DNA of 64,000 nt from Tomocerus qinae (lineage: Eukaryota; Arthropoda; Collembola; Entomobryomorpha; Tomoceridae). A model generated the notes under the pieces. It did no database searches, was not told the origin of the DNA, and saw nothing but the letters and a program-made list of their open reading frames with translations. Position numbers and translations under genes: made by a program. Location of the stretch: positions 9,672,001 to 9,736,000 of the forward strand of contig CM034546.1 in assembly GCA_020055645.1 (NCBI GenBank). The letters are read 5' to 3'. This document shows positions 35,201 to 47,499 of the stretch, one piece after another (the stretch's first letter is position 1; each line of letters starts with the position of its first letter).

Positions 35201-38200
35201 TCACAAAGCACCGGGTGGGAGATAAAGTATTTGGCTGTGCAACTAACAGCTGCGCTGCTAGTCATGTGATTATAGATGAACGATTGGCTCTTGGAATGCC
35301 TAGTAATTTTACGTTTTCGGAGGCTTGCACTTTGCCATCGGTATTTCTTACTGCCTATTATTGCATGGTTAAAGTCGCCAATTTACAAAAAGGCGAAACC
35401 ATTTTGATCCATGTGGCATCTGGCGGAGTTGGATTGGTGGCCATACAAATTGCCAAACAAATAGGAGCTCATATTATTGCCACTGCAGGAAGTCATAGGA
35501 AAAGAACTTATTTAAGATCCATTGGTATTGAACATGTTTTTCACTCTAGGGATTTGACTTATGAACAAAATATAAAGAGTGTTACGGGTGGTAGTGGTGT
35601 AGATATGGTTCTTAATTCCCTGACCGGTCCTGGCTTTAAGGAAGCAACACTGCGATCTTGTAAGTCAGGTGGCCGCTTTGTTGAAATAGGAAAAGTGAAC
35701 ATTTGGAAATCTGAAGAAGTTATAGGCATTAGATCTGATGTACAGTATACAATTGTGGATGTAGAAGGGTTTGACAAAGTCAAGATGAAAGACCTTGTTG
35801 AAGTAATGGAAGCATACAACTGCAAGTTTAACATATCTCCATTGCCAGTTACAAAGTTTCCCCTTTGTCAAATTAGGGACGCATTAAATTATTTTGCAAA
35901 GTCTGAACACATTGGCAAAGTGGTTTTGACAATGCCAGAAATTAAAGAAATCAATGGTCGTTATTATCCTAGCCATTTTAATTTTGACGAGTTTGCAACA
36001 TATCTAATAACAGGAGGTTTAACTGGCATTGGGTTAGAAGTAGCCAAGTGGATGGTCGACTGTGGAGCAAAGAATCTTGTCCTAGTTGCTAGATCATCTC
36101 CAAAAGATGACGCTGTAAAAGTTTTAGAAAATCTAAAAAGAAAGGGTTGTCGAGTTGAGAATTTCCAAGTAGATGTAGGAGATTGGGAGCAGTGTTTACA
36201 GCTGTTCAACTCAATTCAATCTCTTAAGTACAAATGGCCTCCATTGAAAGGGATTATCCATTCCGCTGCTGTTCTTTCTGATGGAATGATAACAAACCAA
36301 ACATGGGAAAAATTTGAAGAAGTTTTTAATGCAAAAGTTTACGGAAGTTGGAATTTACACCGTCTGTCCGAAAATCTGAGGCTGGACTATTTTATTATAT
36401 TTTCTTCAATGGCCGCTTTAATGGGTTCTATGGGGCAAAGTAACTACTGCGCAGCAAGTATGTATGCCGACTCATTGGTATATTATCGACATTCCATTGG
36501 TCTTCCTGCACAAACTATAGACTGGGGAGCCTGGGCCACTATTGGAAAATCATCTGGAATGGATGCATTTAACAAAGGGCATTTTGGCATATCGTTCTTT
36601 AGTCCGGTACAAGGTATAGCTGCTTTGGACTTTATCATATCCAGGCCAAATCTGAAACAATTAGGTGTAGTCCAATTAAATCCACTAGAAATAGTTACCT
36701 CATTTGGAGACAAGGGAAACTATTTATCTGAGCTGATTGTGGAAGATGACAATTCATCCAATGTGTCTATTGCCACTTCAGAAGCATTTTGGTCAGAAAT
36801 AAACCCACTAGATTTGCCGGAACGCGTAAATTATATCAAAAAGCTGATTGAAAAGTTAATTAAAAAGACCTTGAGACTTCCAGAATCTGACTATTTAGAT
36901 GAATATCAAAATTTTTCAGATATGGGACTAGATTCTTTAATGGCAGTCGAAATCAAAAATAAACTTCAGAATATCTGTGGGAAAAAACTAACTTTGAATG
37001 CTACTTCGCTTTTAGACTATCCGACAATCCATTCTTTGAGCCAATATTTTGCAGAACAAACATTCACTATTAACGATTCCGGTTCTGTTCCTATAGTTAC
37101 AATGGCAAATGACGAAGAATTATTTAGACACGACTTTATCTTACCTACAGACATCCTATGTTTAAACTCTGAGGTTTTAAAGCCCTCGGAGATTAAAACT
37201 ATTTTACTAACAGGTTCGACAGGTCGCTTAGGTGTGTATGTTTTGAAGGATCTTTTAAAAAACCCTGATTTAAATGTTCGCTGTTTAATCAGAGGAAAAT
37301 CAATAGACCAGGCTCGGAAAAATTAAAAGCAGTTGTCAAACAATTCCAATTGGAAAACGAAATAGACACCGACCAGGTCTCAATAGTTCTAGGTAATATT
37401 GCGGAAGATAAACTAGGGTTTACTAGAGAAGATTATGATAATCTTTCAACACAGATAAATTCCGTTATTCACTTAGCTATCAAAGCAAATCACGTGGAGA
37501 AGTATGTGAAGCCAAAATCCGGAATAGCTGATATCCGTTCTGTCAATGTTGTGGGAACAATCAACATTCTTCGATTTGCTTCCAATATCAAAATAAAGAG
37601 AGTATTTTACTCTTCTACGTACTCAACAGTGAATAGATTAACAGACGACGGATTCGTTTATGAAGATTTCCCTGATGACAATAATTGTGGTGATCAATTG
37701 TCATTGGGCTACGTATTAACCAAATTCGTATGCGAAAAGTTATTAAAACAGGCAAATGAGAGAGGAATTCCTTGCACAGTGGTTAGGTATTTAGAATTGA
37801 CCGGGGATAGTCAAACCGGAGTGTTCGCAATAGATAAAAATTCTTTCTTGAACTTTTTACAAATGTGTGTCCGTTATGGCGTCATAACTGACTTAGAGGG
37901 TGGTTGGTGTTTCATGCCGGTAGATGTTGCATCGCAATTGACTGTTAATTTGCTATTTAATGACGATGCAGTTACGGGAATTTACAATTACACACCGCCT
38001 TCTCCGATGTATACACAGGACTTTGTTGAAGTTTTGTCGGGTATGGGTATCCACTTAGATGTAGTAAGTCTGGAAGAAATGGAAAGCAGGATATTGAGTG
38101 ATAGCGAAAATGATACCTGGGTTAATATATTCACTAGTGCATATGGCATGGATATTAAAAGCTTCCTTTTCAGTTCTACAGCCGTGGGTTCTTTATTAAA

Positions 38201-38357
38201 GGACAAAAAGCGGGTGTATCGAATCAGTAAGAAAGTTTTGAAAGGTAATCCTGACTTTGAAAGTAAGCTTCCTGATGGGAAAAAGGTCTTGACGCGATAC
38301 TTGGAATATGCACAAAGAGTAGGAATGGCAAAAGATTTACAGCAGCCGAAACAATAA
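26965..38357 (+). CDS. Pseudo-glycogenin fused to reducing PKS with terminal thioester reductase, copy 1
   Basis: Exons are 26965-26974, 27688-27832, 28112-28250, 28354-28525, 28739-28847, 29067-29148, 29234-29669 and 29840-38357; all phases fit. The product is about 3200 residues. Residues 1 to about 240 are glycogenin-like. PKS domains follow: KS from about 258 (Cys425 in ESGCSSSM, then HGTGTPVGDP and TNTGHT); AT (Ser869 in GHSIGEY, HGFHS suggesting malonyl use); DH (His1172, Asp1355 in LDAMIQ); C-methyltransferase (LEVGAGSG near 1677); ER (HVASGGVGLVAIQIA near 2222); KR (TGGLTGIG near 2422, Ser2554, Tyr2567); ACP (Ser2730 in MGLDSLM); thioester reductase from about 2819 (LLTGSTGRLG). A full reduction set plus methyltransferase predicts a saturated, possibly methyl-branched chain released by NADPH reduction. 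The DH motif has Asn where Gly is usual. Intron 7 uses a GC donor. In the reductase the frame shifts by one base at an A run (37318-37322), so a stop falls at 37324 and the last 335 or so residues are in another frame. Confidence 0.9.
28918..29005. mobile_element. MITE fragment in intron 5 of PKS copy 1
   Basis: Ends resembling ATATCCAGAAATTT and TCTAGATACGTGCA belong to the family seen at 49068-49250 and 13275-13400. It is absent from the matching intron of copy 2. Confidence 0.45.
37198..38357 (+). other. Thioester reductase domain with a frame change
   Basis: The Rossmann start LLTGSTGRLG is in the main frame; after the A run at 37318-37322 the reductase continues in the -1 frame (LGNIAEDKLG, VNVVGTINILRFA, SSTYST, then Tyr and Lys of GYVLTKF) to a stop at 38357. 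Both halves belong to the same domain family, so a base appears to be missing from the A run (five instead of six). AATAAA overlaps the final stop. Confidence 0.82.
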
Positions 38358-38985
38358 AGATATCCTTTTTAAATGTGATTCGAATCAAACCTTCTAATAT
38401 TTTCCTGAATTTAAAATTATTTAATACACTAATATCGAATACAAACAGAAATTAATAGATACAAACATAATATTGTCCAAAATTTGAATTTAGGCCCATA
38501 ATTGGATCGATTTTTTGAAAAATTATAGAGTTATTTAACAAAAGTAAAATTAAGTAACTAATCATCCCTAAAGGTGTCATAAGCACATTATACATCCTCA
38601 GGTTGACATCATCAATTCTGAATGTATATTGCATGGTTTTGGTGTCACTCAAAAGTGGATTATATGCTTTTGACACCTTAAAGGGCAGCAATTTTGGTCA
38701 ATGTTTCCAGACGCGGCTCTAGATCCTTGAGCGAGAAACTCAAAGGCTAACGCCACTTACAATGTTACAATGCGTATAAGCACCCTTCATTCCTTTGTGG
38801 CGCACAAGTAAATAATCATAGCAATGCTGGGCCCTGGGCCGTAGGAAGCTGACTTTTAACTTTAATTCACAGTATATGCCAAAAATTTTATTCGGGTTAA
38901 CAAATGAACAATTTCACGATTTTTTGTGCCTATAATATGATGAATTCAATAATAAATATTAGATTTCTCTGAAAAAAAGTATTTC

Positions 38986-39198
38986 TTAATTTGCACTTGC
39001 AGTTTGTATTTTTTTATTTTCTTGTGCTTCATTGAGTATTGCAGCTTGCAGCACATGTGGCGTTCCTCTCATCGTAAAAAGATCCAAGTCTTTTACACAA
39101 TACCATACGAACCCCTCAAATATTGTTCCCAGTAATGTAAATGCTATAAAAGTGAACATACTTAAAGATAAGTAAAATGAATACCTACTAAATGCCAC
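38986..39198 (-). pseudogene. Probable C-terminal exon remnant of an Oatp-type transporter
   Basis: After an acceptor-like TTTAG it reads RYSFYLSLSMFTFIAFTLLG followed by VWYCVKDLDLF, which fits the last helix and tail of organic-anion-transporting polypeptides (a final helix followed by a short basic tail). The intervening exons expected between this and 40152-40412 are not visible. The family call is tentative. Confidence 0.4.
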
Positions 39199-40151
39199 GC
39201 ATTATACTCAGATGAAGGTGAAATTAACATCTGCTGTAACATTTAGCATAAATAACTGAGTCCTTCTCCAGTTTCTCCATCATATAGCCAACAAATTCCC
39301 TGTTCCCCACTTTGTTTAACCAATTCCTTCGTTCTTAACCTTAACACATTTTGAGATAAATAAATGTGAGATACTGGTTTTCAATGCTTTGAAATGACAG
39401 AAGAGTTGAAAGCGGTTTGCCTGAAAATGGTTTCAATATATTTTGGTATGTAAGTGCAGTAACCGAAATCGGAGAAAACATGTATATATATAGCACTGTC
39501 TTCAGAAGATGAAATATAAATCCATTTGTTATTAAACCTTTATTTCATTTTTAACTTTTGCATTGAAAATTAAATAAAAATTGACTGTATGAAAAATAAT
39601 TCCGCGTATCGAAATAATTCCGCAGCTGCGGAATTATTTCGACTATTCACCCTTTTTTTGTGCCTTTGAAACAATAATTCCGAGCGGAATATATCGATAT
39701 TTACGGTAGATTATTCCGGCGAATGTGTTCTTGAGAACGTTTATTTTATTATATTGGTGAGTTGTGCTTTACTGCAACTCTGAAGTACTTGACATCAAGA
39801 TTTAAGAATAATATATATGCTAACTCAAATACAAATGCTTTTTAAATCTTTGAGTATGGAAAAAATATCAATTGATAATCTTAAATGTTTTTAAGATGCT
39901 ACATATTTTTTGTATATCTTCTGATAGGGGGAAGATATACAATTGGAAAATGTGAAAAGAAAAGCTAAGGAGAAATTGTAAAATTGTAAAAATTAATAAA
40001 AAAGATGGGTCATATATGTGGGTACGTACTACATAGGTGTGTTTTATTGCAGTGTTACATGATTTACCTTAAACGATGGGAATTGTATTGTAGGCTTCAA
40101 TTTATGAAGGAATGGCTAATTGAAAGCCGAATCTATTTCTATTCATTTCTC

Positions 40152-40412
40152 TTAAACTGTCTTTATGACTCGCAGCATTTTGCTTCCATGTACCATATTT
40201 GTGTTTAATATTTTCCGTAGAGCAGCTTGAAGTAACTCTTTTGGAAACATGGTAATGAAGACCGATGTTAATGCCATAATACATCCAATAACGACCCAAC
40301 CTACATACATATGATATATTTTCAAACCAGAGTTATTTTCTACGAAGAAACATTCATTTAATGTATTTCCAATCTTAAAAGAGAAAATACAAAACAGGCA
40401 TCCAATAATAAA
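40152..40412 (-). pseudogene. Oatp-type transporter fragment (WVGAWW / FPKEL region)
   Basis: The minus strand reads MYVGWVVIGCIMALTSVFIT then MFPKELLQAAL, which matches the sixth-helix region of Oatp/SLCO proteins (W-GAWW-GF ... FPK-LP). It is open for only 86 codons, has a stop upstream with no acceptor, and ends in CAGTTTAAG where a donor would be expected. With most other exons absent, it is likely a decayed gene. Confidence 0.5.
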
Positions 40413-40480
40413 TCAATTGAATTCCATTAAAAAGTAGGTGAGAGTGGTACCAACACATAATAATACTGTAGTTATCTATA

Positions 40481-41708
40481 GGCATCGAAAAAATTTAAAT
40501 TTCCACAGTAACAAGCTCCTCCCACTTTCTAATTTCCACACTTTAGCTCCGCCCTGGAGCCACGCCCCCTGGGGCTAACCTAGATTTCCAGTGCAACATA
40601 ATTTTTTTAATTCCAATTTTTCCCAAAGTTCCAGTTTTCCCGAGATTTTCCAGTTTTTTCCCAAAATTCCAGTATTCCCGAAATTTTCCATTTTTTGCCC
40701 AATTTTCCAGTTTTTCCCTAAATTTTTATTTTCACCAGGTTTTTCCAGTTTTTTCCCAAATTTCCATTTTTTTCAAGTTGCCAGTTTTCTTCCAAATTTC
40801 CAGTCTTTCTCTAAATTACCATTTTTACCCAAATTTCTAGTCTTTTGCCAAATTTCCATTTGTACTCCTTTCCAGTTTTTTCCTAAATTTATAATTTCTA
40901 TCAAATTTCCAGTTTTTTTTAATTCTCAATTTTTTCCTAAATTATCAGGTTCCTCCAAATTTCCATTTTCCCCCAAATTTCCAGTTTTGTCGAATATTTT
41001 CAGTTTCCATTAAATTTCTAGTTTTTCCCAAAATTTCCATTTTTCACCCAAATTTCCAGTATTTTCCAGAGTTGCGGTATTAGGATAGGAAGGTGTGGAC
41101 AAATTGGATTAAATGGTTTTTGTCCACTGGAAAAAATGATTTTATCCGGATAAAATTAATTTCATCCGGACAAAATGGTTATGTCTAGTGGACAAAATGG
41201 TTTTGTCCAGTGGAGATTACCAATTTCATCCTGACAAAACGCAAACCCTGGTATTTCCCCAAATTTCCAGCTTTTTCCTAAATTCTCCAGTCTTTCCCAA
41301 ATTATCAAGTTCCTTAAAATTTCCAGTTTTGTCGCATTTTTTTTAGTTTCTCTCCTAATTTCAATTGTGCTCCTAATTTCCAATTTTCTCCAAATATTTA
41401 ATTTTTTTCCAAAGTTCCAGTTTTCTCAAAATTTTTACTCGACACATATGTCATACTCATCTTTGATGTGTTTCATACAAAAAACCCATTTCCATTGAAT
41501 TAAAAAAAAATTTAAACGGACAAAAAAATTTTCATGCCTGCGGGGCATGGCAACGTTTTCCTTGACCCCAACTTTCCGATTTCCAGTTTTTAAATTTTCA
41601 ATTTCCACACTCCACACTCCAATTTCCACACTAAGCCTTAGCGTGGGAGGAGCAAGGTCTGATTTCCACAGCAACCACGTTGCAAGGTTGCAAGAGATTT
41701 TCGATGCC
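40481..41708. mobile_element. 1.2 kb element with GGCATCGAAAA ends carrying a minisatellite
   Basis: Inverted ends GGCATCGAAAA and TTTTCGATGCC bracket inner blocks shared with 19745-19946 (TTCCACAG, CTCCTCCCAC, GCAACCTTGCAA inverted). The middle (about 40600-41430) is a degenerate array of 15-30 bp units built on AAATTTCCAGTTTTTCCC. The copy at 41085-41255 of the repeat seen in ESD intron 4 is nested in the array. The long plus-strand open frame here (rich in FPKF) is a translation of the array, not a gene. Confidence 0.68.
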
Positions 41709-42112
41709 TTAGAGATATAAAGAGTTATCAAATGCTAAAACTACCAAATCTAATTGGGAAAATTATGTGCATCATAAAAACAATGAAAATAGGCAAATGC
41801 TAACAATCGTGGCTGTCACAATCGGCAATTTCAATATTAAAGATATTATGATAAAGTTACAAATGACATCGTAATAATTGATTTCACTCTTGCGTGCAAT
41901 TTTTATGATGTAGATAACAGGCAGGTATCTATGAAATTGACCAAGGGGGCATATGGCATGGAGAAAATGGCTTTAATTTCCAGCTCACTTAGGACGACGA
42001 GACTTGAGACGAGACTTACCTATACCTGTGTTTATTTAATGTCGATATCCTACTAAAATAAATCTATTTTCACATTTAAGAAACTGTTTTACATTTAAAT
42101 AAAAACAGGCGA

Positions 42113-42118
42113 TTTATT
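42113..42118 (-). terminator. Polyadenylation signal of LIN37 copy 2
   Basis: AATAAA on the minus strand, in the same place as in copy 1. Confidence 0.4.
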
Positions 42119-42652
42119 TAGTATCCGTACTCCACACTACTTCTCAATCCTTGCAGTACATTCTCTCCAATATTTCAAAACTTTGTGCATATCTCTCTGC
42201 GTTGTGCCTCGCGGCCTCCTTCCAGCGTCCACGAACGCTGATCCATCTTTGCAGATGCTCTTGGAAAAGAACTGCTGGAGAAGGGGCAATATGACCCAGT
42301 ACCTAATAAAAATATTGATTCCTTTAGTTTTTTTTAAATCTAATAAAAATGCCATAAAACGGGAAAACAAAATGACAGTTTTTTAATGTTTGGAAATGTG
42401 AACGAAAAATGAAATTACATTTTAACATGTATTTTTATTTTCCTAGTCATTTTCAAATTCTCCTTAATTGCTGTACCCTATATACAAACAACCTTACTGA
42501 TTACGAAGTTCATATCCCTAGAATTTGGTCTGTCCTACATTTAACGTATAACAATTAATGTTAAATGACCAACCGGTTAAAATGGTTAGTCACTGGTTGA
42601 AATCTGTGTTAGCCAATGGTTGAAATGGTTCTTACGGAACTGATTTCCAAAG

Positions 42653-43080
42653 TGTAATGAAGCTCCTCACTACGGGGTTATGGGGATGAATGTAGCTAGT
42701 TCAGATAGTATGAGCAATTGGTAGGTCGCCCAGGCGCCAGGATGACATGATGACAATGACATGACCGACGAAATAATGACGACTCACCACTCTTGGACTA
42801 CATGTCAACGGCCAACTATCCAATCTTTATTTCAGACTTCTTCCTTCGACTCGATCTCTGTGAGTCTCTGTCCGTGACTGAGTGACTGTACGACTGAGTG
42901 CTCTTTCATACATTTACATTACTTTTATAAAGCTACAGACTCATTCGGCTGAGCTCATTCACTCTTATTGGCTACGCCAATATTCAAATATTCCCCTTAG
43001 CGCTATTACTACTTTACTACTAGAGTACATACTATTGCAGGACACAACATAATACTGCTTACTCCTAAATAACCATTACA
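42653..43080 (-). repeat. 3' LTR
   Basis: 428 bp, starting TGTAATGAAG and ending AACCATTACA on the plus strand; same sequence as 47590-48017. Confidence 0.92.
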
Positions 43081-44224
43081 TATTTCCCCTTTTTATTCCA
43101 AGACAAATTTCCACATTTGTCGGACCCCAATTAATTTTTAGAAACGTCCCCCATAACAATTTTGAAAAATAGTAGCAAATCCAAATTTAAAAATAAATAT
43201 TTTTACAAAGTAAACTCAAATCAAATAATAATATAACACAAAATATCTAATGCTAAACAACTACACTATGAAACTCGCATGCAATTCATTTCACATTTCA
43301 ATTCTTACAATTCACACTACAAAATACTCATAATAGTAATCCTTAATTTCTCAAAGACAGCCAATAATTATAATTACTTTGTACCAAATCATTACAAAAC
43401 AAAATAATATCAATGAATTCCAAAAACTAATTTAATGCACTCGCTGAAATTCGCGTTCGTTCTTTTCCATGTCGATTTACAATTCGCTTGTGTCTTCGGC
43501 TCGGACCTTTAGAAAGACCCCAGGAGCCACATCGGCTATCGTCTGTGGTCACTGGACCTCGATCTCACCGATTCTCATTTTCTCGCTTGCTCTTATCGTT
43601 ACAGGACACATTCAGCAAAAGACAGTAAAACACACATCATCACTCAGCTCAACTAAAATTCAGCATAAATTCAAATTAGTACATCAACAAAACATTTTAT
43701 AAGCCTTTTAAAATCATAAACGTCTTAAAACTTTAAACTCATTTTAATAAATACCATTTATTCAATACCTACTGTTTCTTACTTCCTGGAGTACACTTCA
43801 TTTCAACAAAATTCAAAATTACATCATTTTACTATTCAAAAACATTAATTCAAAACTTTTTTATCAAAATTCAAACATTACTCAAAATAACTTTTCATTT
43901 ACTATCCACCTTTAATAATGCATTTCTTCACATTAAACAAACACATTTCTTATTACTATAACTATTCTTAACTACAGGTTCTATTGGCACGTAAATAAAA
44001 ATATTTCCAAAAACCACAAAAACAATGACCAATGCAATTCCGGGTAATCCCTTGCTTCAAATAATCCTTACGTATGACACTTTGTGGTAATCCTCCTTGT
44101 TTTTCCCAGAAATACTTAAACTTTCAGACCTCATTCCTACCCTGGTATACTCTTCAGGCTTTAACTAACTAACTTCGACTTGTCCTTCCTGGCTCAGAGG
44201 TCGTTTGGCACCTTTGCCCTTATC

Positions 44225-44395
44225 CTAAACTCTTTTCCTCGGTCTTCCTTTGACCGGTATTTTCCCTTCGGCCTTCCTTCGACCGGTATTTTCCCTTCGG
44301 CCTTCCTTCGACCGGTATTTTATTCCCCCCGTAGGACTCAGGATTCACCGCCCGTCGGTCTCAGGATTTACCCCCCGTAGGTCTCAGGATTTCTA
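44225..44395. repeat. Two short tandem arrays inside the LTR element
   Basis: A 29-base unit (CTTCCTTCGACCGGTATTTT...) is repeated three times, followed by a roughly 27-base unit (CCCCCGTAGGTCTCAGGATT...) repeated three times. Arrays of this kind are common in non-coding LTR-element interiors. Confidence 0.75.
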
Positions 44396-47300
44396 CTCTC
44401 ACTAACTCTAAATTATATAATTCCTCCCTCTCATTTCCTTTCAGCTCGAATGATTCACCGAACGTGAAGAATTCCTAAGGCTGTTTTCGGAATCGACAGA
44501 CAGAAATGTTCCTACAAACTATATGCACTCCACAAAAATAAACACATAATAAATCCCTTTTTACTCGTCAGCAAAGTAGGATTAGAATTAAATTCCAATA
44601 GCAAATACTTACTCCATACAACACAATATTTTATTGGCATTCTCACATTTCCCCAAATAAACTTAAACTTTCTGAAACCCAATAATAATAAAGTCAATAT
44701 CCAACATACAATTTATCAAATATAATCCCAATTTCAAATCAAAATTAAATCAAAGAACGCAGTTAGGTAGAATTATTGTACTCCTTCATTAAATAATAGC
44801 AGACAACTATTTTTAATTCGTGACTGTAATGTTAGTACAAGTAGAAGAATTAAGGATGTTAGTATGGCCACGGGAACAAGGTAAGCTAATACCCATTGTG
44901 TTCTGACCTTTAGCTAACTAGTACGTGCTTTGCTCCTAGAATTCCTTCAAGCAACTATGCACAAAGAAACCGAAGGGTGTGGCGAATCAACACCTAATTT
45001 TACCCCAGGGTCCTCTATCTCTGCTGGTACTAGATTTAACAAGCTTTTTACTTTAGGTAGTTAGGTAGTAATCAGTCATTGAATTATAAAATACGCAATT
45101 TCATTAACTCTTTACAACAATTCACACCTTTTTTCAAAAACAACAAATTCAAAAACAATTTCCCCAAATAAATTGACTTTACCATTCTCCCAATACTTTT
45201 CTTTTACGAACGTATTTTTAAAATACTCAAAATTTTTAAACAAAAATAATGCCATTAAAATTTAAATGTTCTTTCTTTCTGCACCGCTAGGAATTTTAAA
45301 GGAAACTGAAACAATACAAAATGACCAAAAGGATTTATTAGTCGCAAAAGTTTATTTTTTCTTTCTTAAGATTCCTATGTTTCACCATGCCAAGAAAACG
45401 AATTCAATAAGAACTTCGACAATATTCCCCAATTTATGGCTACTATAGAAAATCGAAGAATTCAAACCATACTGCCCTAAATAATATAACCCAATCAGCC
45501 TTTAGTTTCCTTATAATTTTTACCAAAATTGTCCAATTATTCTTAACTATTCTTTATACTGAAAATCAAAAAATCTTATAGCTCACTTACTTTTTCAAAC
45601 AAAAATAATATTATATCACATTTAAACATTCTTAAAGTATTGTACCCATATTTCAGAAACAGTAGTATTTCAAACCTTCCTAATTTTTCTCAAAATGAAA
45701 TCAAAATCAAAAATAACACTCGGATACTCATGATTGTACTTGTATGTGTACTACACTACTCTCACTCAACACACATCACCCCTTTTATGTACAAAACCCG
45801 TTCCAAATTCAAGAATCATTTTAACTTATACAACAAAAAGAATTAAATTCTAATTAAAATTCCCAAAAAATCAAAAAGAATCCAAAATCAAATCCAAAAA
45901 TTTCCCAAAACGATAAATTAATTTTCTACTAAGTGCCAAATTATTTTCAATCAAATGCCAATGTCGTCAAAATACCAAATAAATTCAATAATAATTAAAT
46001 AAATTTCAAATAATCAAATAAAATTGAAACCAAGAACCCATAAACCAAGACTCAGGCTGCTCGAATACGAATCTTCTTCATCGTCACTTTCCATGGTGGA
46101 CTTCGTTGTTCGTCACCGCAGCTTAACTCTACGTCTGTCTCGGTCAGTGTCTGATCATGGCATCCTCTCGTGTCTAGTGGCTGGAGGACAATGTCCAATT
46201 GGCCTTCAGACTGTCGTCGCCCGAATAATTAGCATTCACATTTTTCTCGTCGCCAATCATAGTCTCAGAACAAAGATTATCTCAAAGAAAGAAAATTGAA
46301 TTAATTTCACACAGACTTGAATTTGCTTAACTTCTAGAATACTCCCCTTAAAATTAAAATAAACTATATATTCTCCACTAGTTATGCCTAGATTACACAC
46401 AAACAATTACACATTCAACTTTTTAACAGATAAAGAAATTACATAATTAACATGTGGCCAGACGTTAACCTCAATTATGTAGTCATGAGCGTCCTTTTAG
46501 CTAATTAAGCATTCATCCTCCTATTTTATCTGACTTTCAACTAGGTCAAACGAAAGATAAAGTAGGAGTTGGACGTGCTAGACTGTCGCCACTAGTTAAC
46601 ATAAATGCCTAGAATTATCGCTTAGCAATGAGAGATTTTAGCATCGCTCCGCAGCTACCACCCCAATAGAAACATTACTACACAAATTTATACATTGGGA
46701 GACATGTACCAAGGTTCACTCTGTTGGACAATACTGACTCCCTACTTAATAAATATATTTTTCAACAAAATTCCCTTAATTTTAATTTTAGATTTTTAGT
46801 AATAGACATTCACATGAAATCTTGGCTTAAAATAATTTTTCCCAATTTATAAATTGAATTTTAAAACAATAATCCGACCCATCAAAAAAATGTCAGCCAA
46901 GGAAACCCTGGAACTGTATACGTACCCAAGAACACCAAAAATTTGAAAAAATCTATTTAAACCTGAATTTTGCATGCTCAGTAATTCAGAAATATTATTA
47001 CAAACAAGAAATAGAAAGATATAATGTTGACATAATTCACTAACACCCCCAAAATGTCCTCCGAACAGTACCTACTCAATGGCGACACAGAAAAATTACC
47101 TTTTTCTACAGAATTCATGCCCAAATAAATATGATAGTAATTTTATGTCATTCCCCAATTGTTGTATTAACCGAATAAAATTATCGTGACACTGTGTCAC
47201 TACACAACTTCCCAAAAAGACAGTACTTAGTCATCACTTTCCCTTTTACACAAATTTTATGTACTTAATTCCCCATCAAAATTTACGATTTAAATATATT

Positions 47301-47499
47301 TAGGAAGCCCAAAATTGATGTTAATGAAACAAACTAATCCCACATTATAATTTGCAATCTAAATTTCAACCCAAAAATATTTTACAGTGATGACTGACTG
47401 CTGATCACGCCCCCCAAATAATTCAACAATTTCTCAAAATTATCCCCAATTTAATTTAAACAATTTCTAATTATCCCCATAATTTAGAATACGATACTT

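Larger units (their letters stand above)
38358..40480. other. Spacer between the two duplicated blocks
   Basis: It holds two transporter-gene remnants (38986-39198 and 40152-40412, minus strand) and an unrecognised 79-codon minus-strand frame at 38452-38691 with one hydrophobic stretch. About 38704-38850 contains a GCGGCTCTAGA motif like the ends of the hAT element at 5439, perhaps an old fragment. Confidence 0.5.

Noticed and set aside
37318-37349. An intron to explain the frame change in the reductase
   Set aside because: The protein family continues without a gap across the A run, and there is no donor/acceptor pair at the spot.
38452-38691. 79-codon minus-strand frame with one hydrophobic stretch
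   Set aside because: No family recognised and no neighbouring exons; it lies in the 3' flank of the PKS.
40591-41013. 140-codon frame rich in FPKF/FFPNF
   Set aside because: It follows the AAATTTCCAG minisatellite and has no independent support as a gene.
44180-46299. Short plus-strand frames inside the LTR element (44180-44380, 45266-45448, 46024-46299)
   Set aside because: The element is oriented on the minus strand, and these frames come from repeats or composition; none resembles gag or pol.
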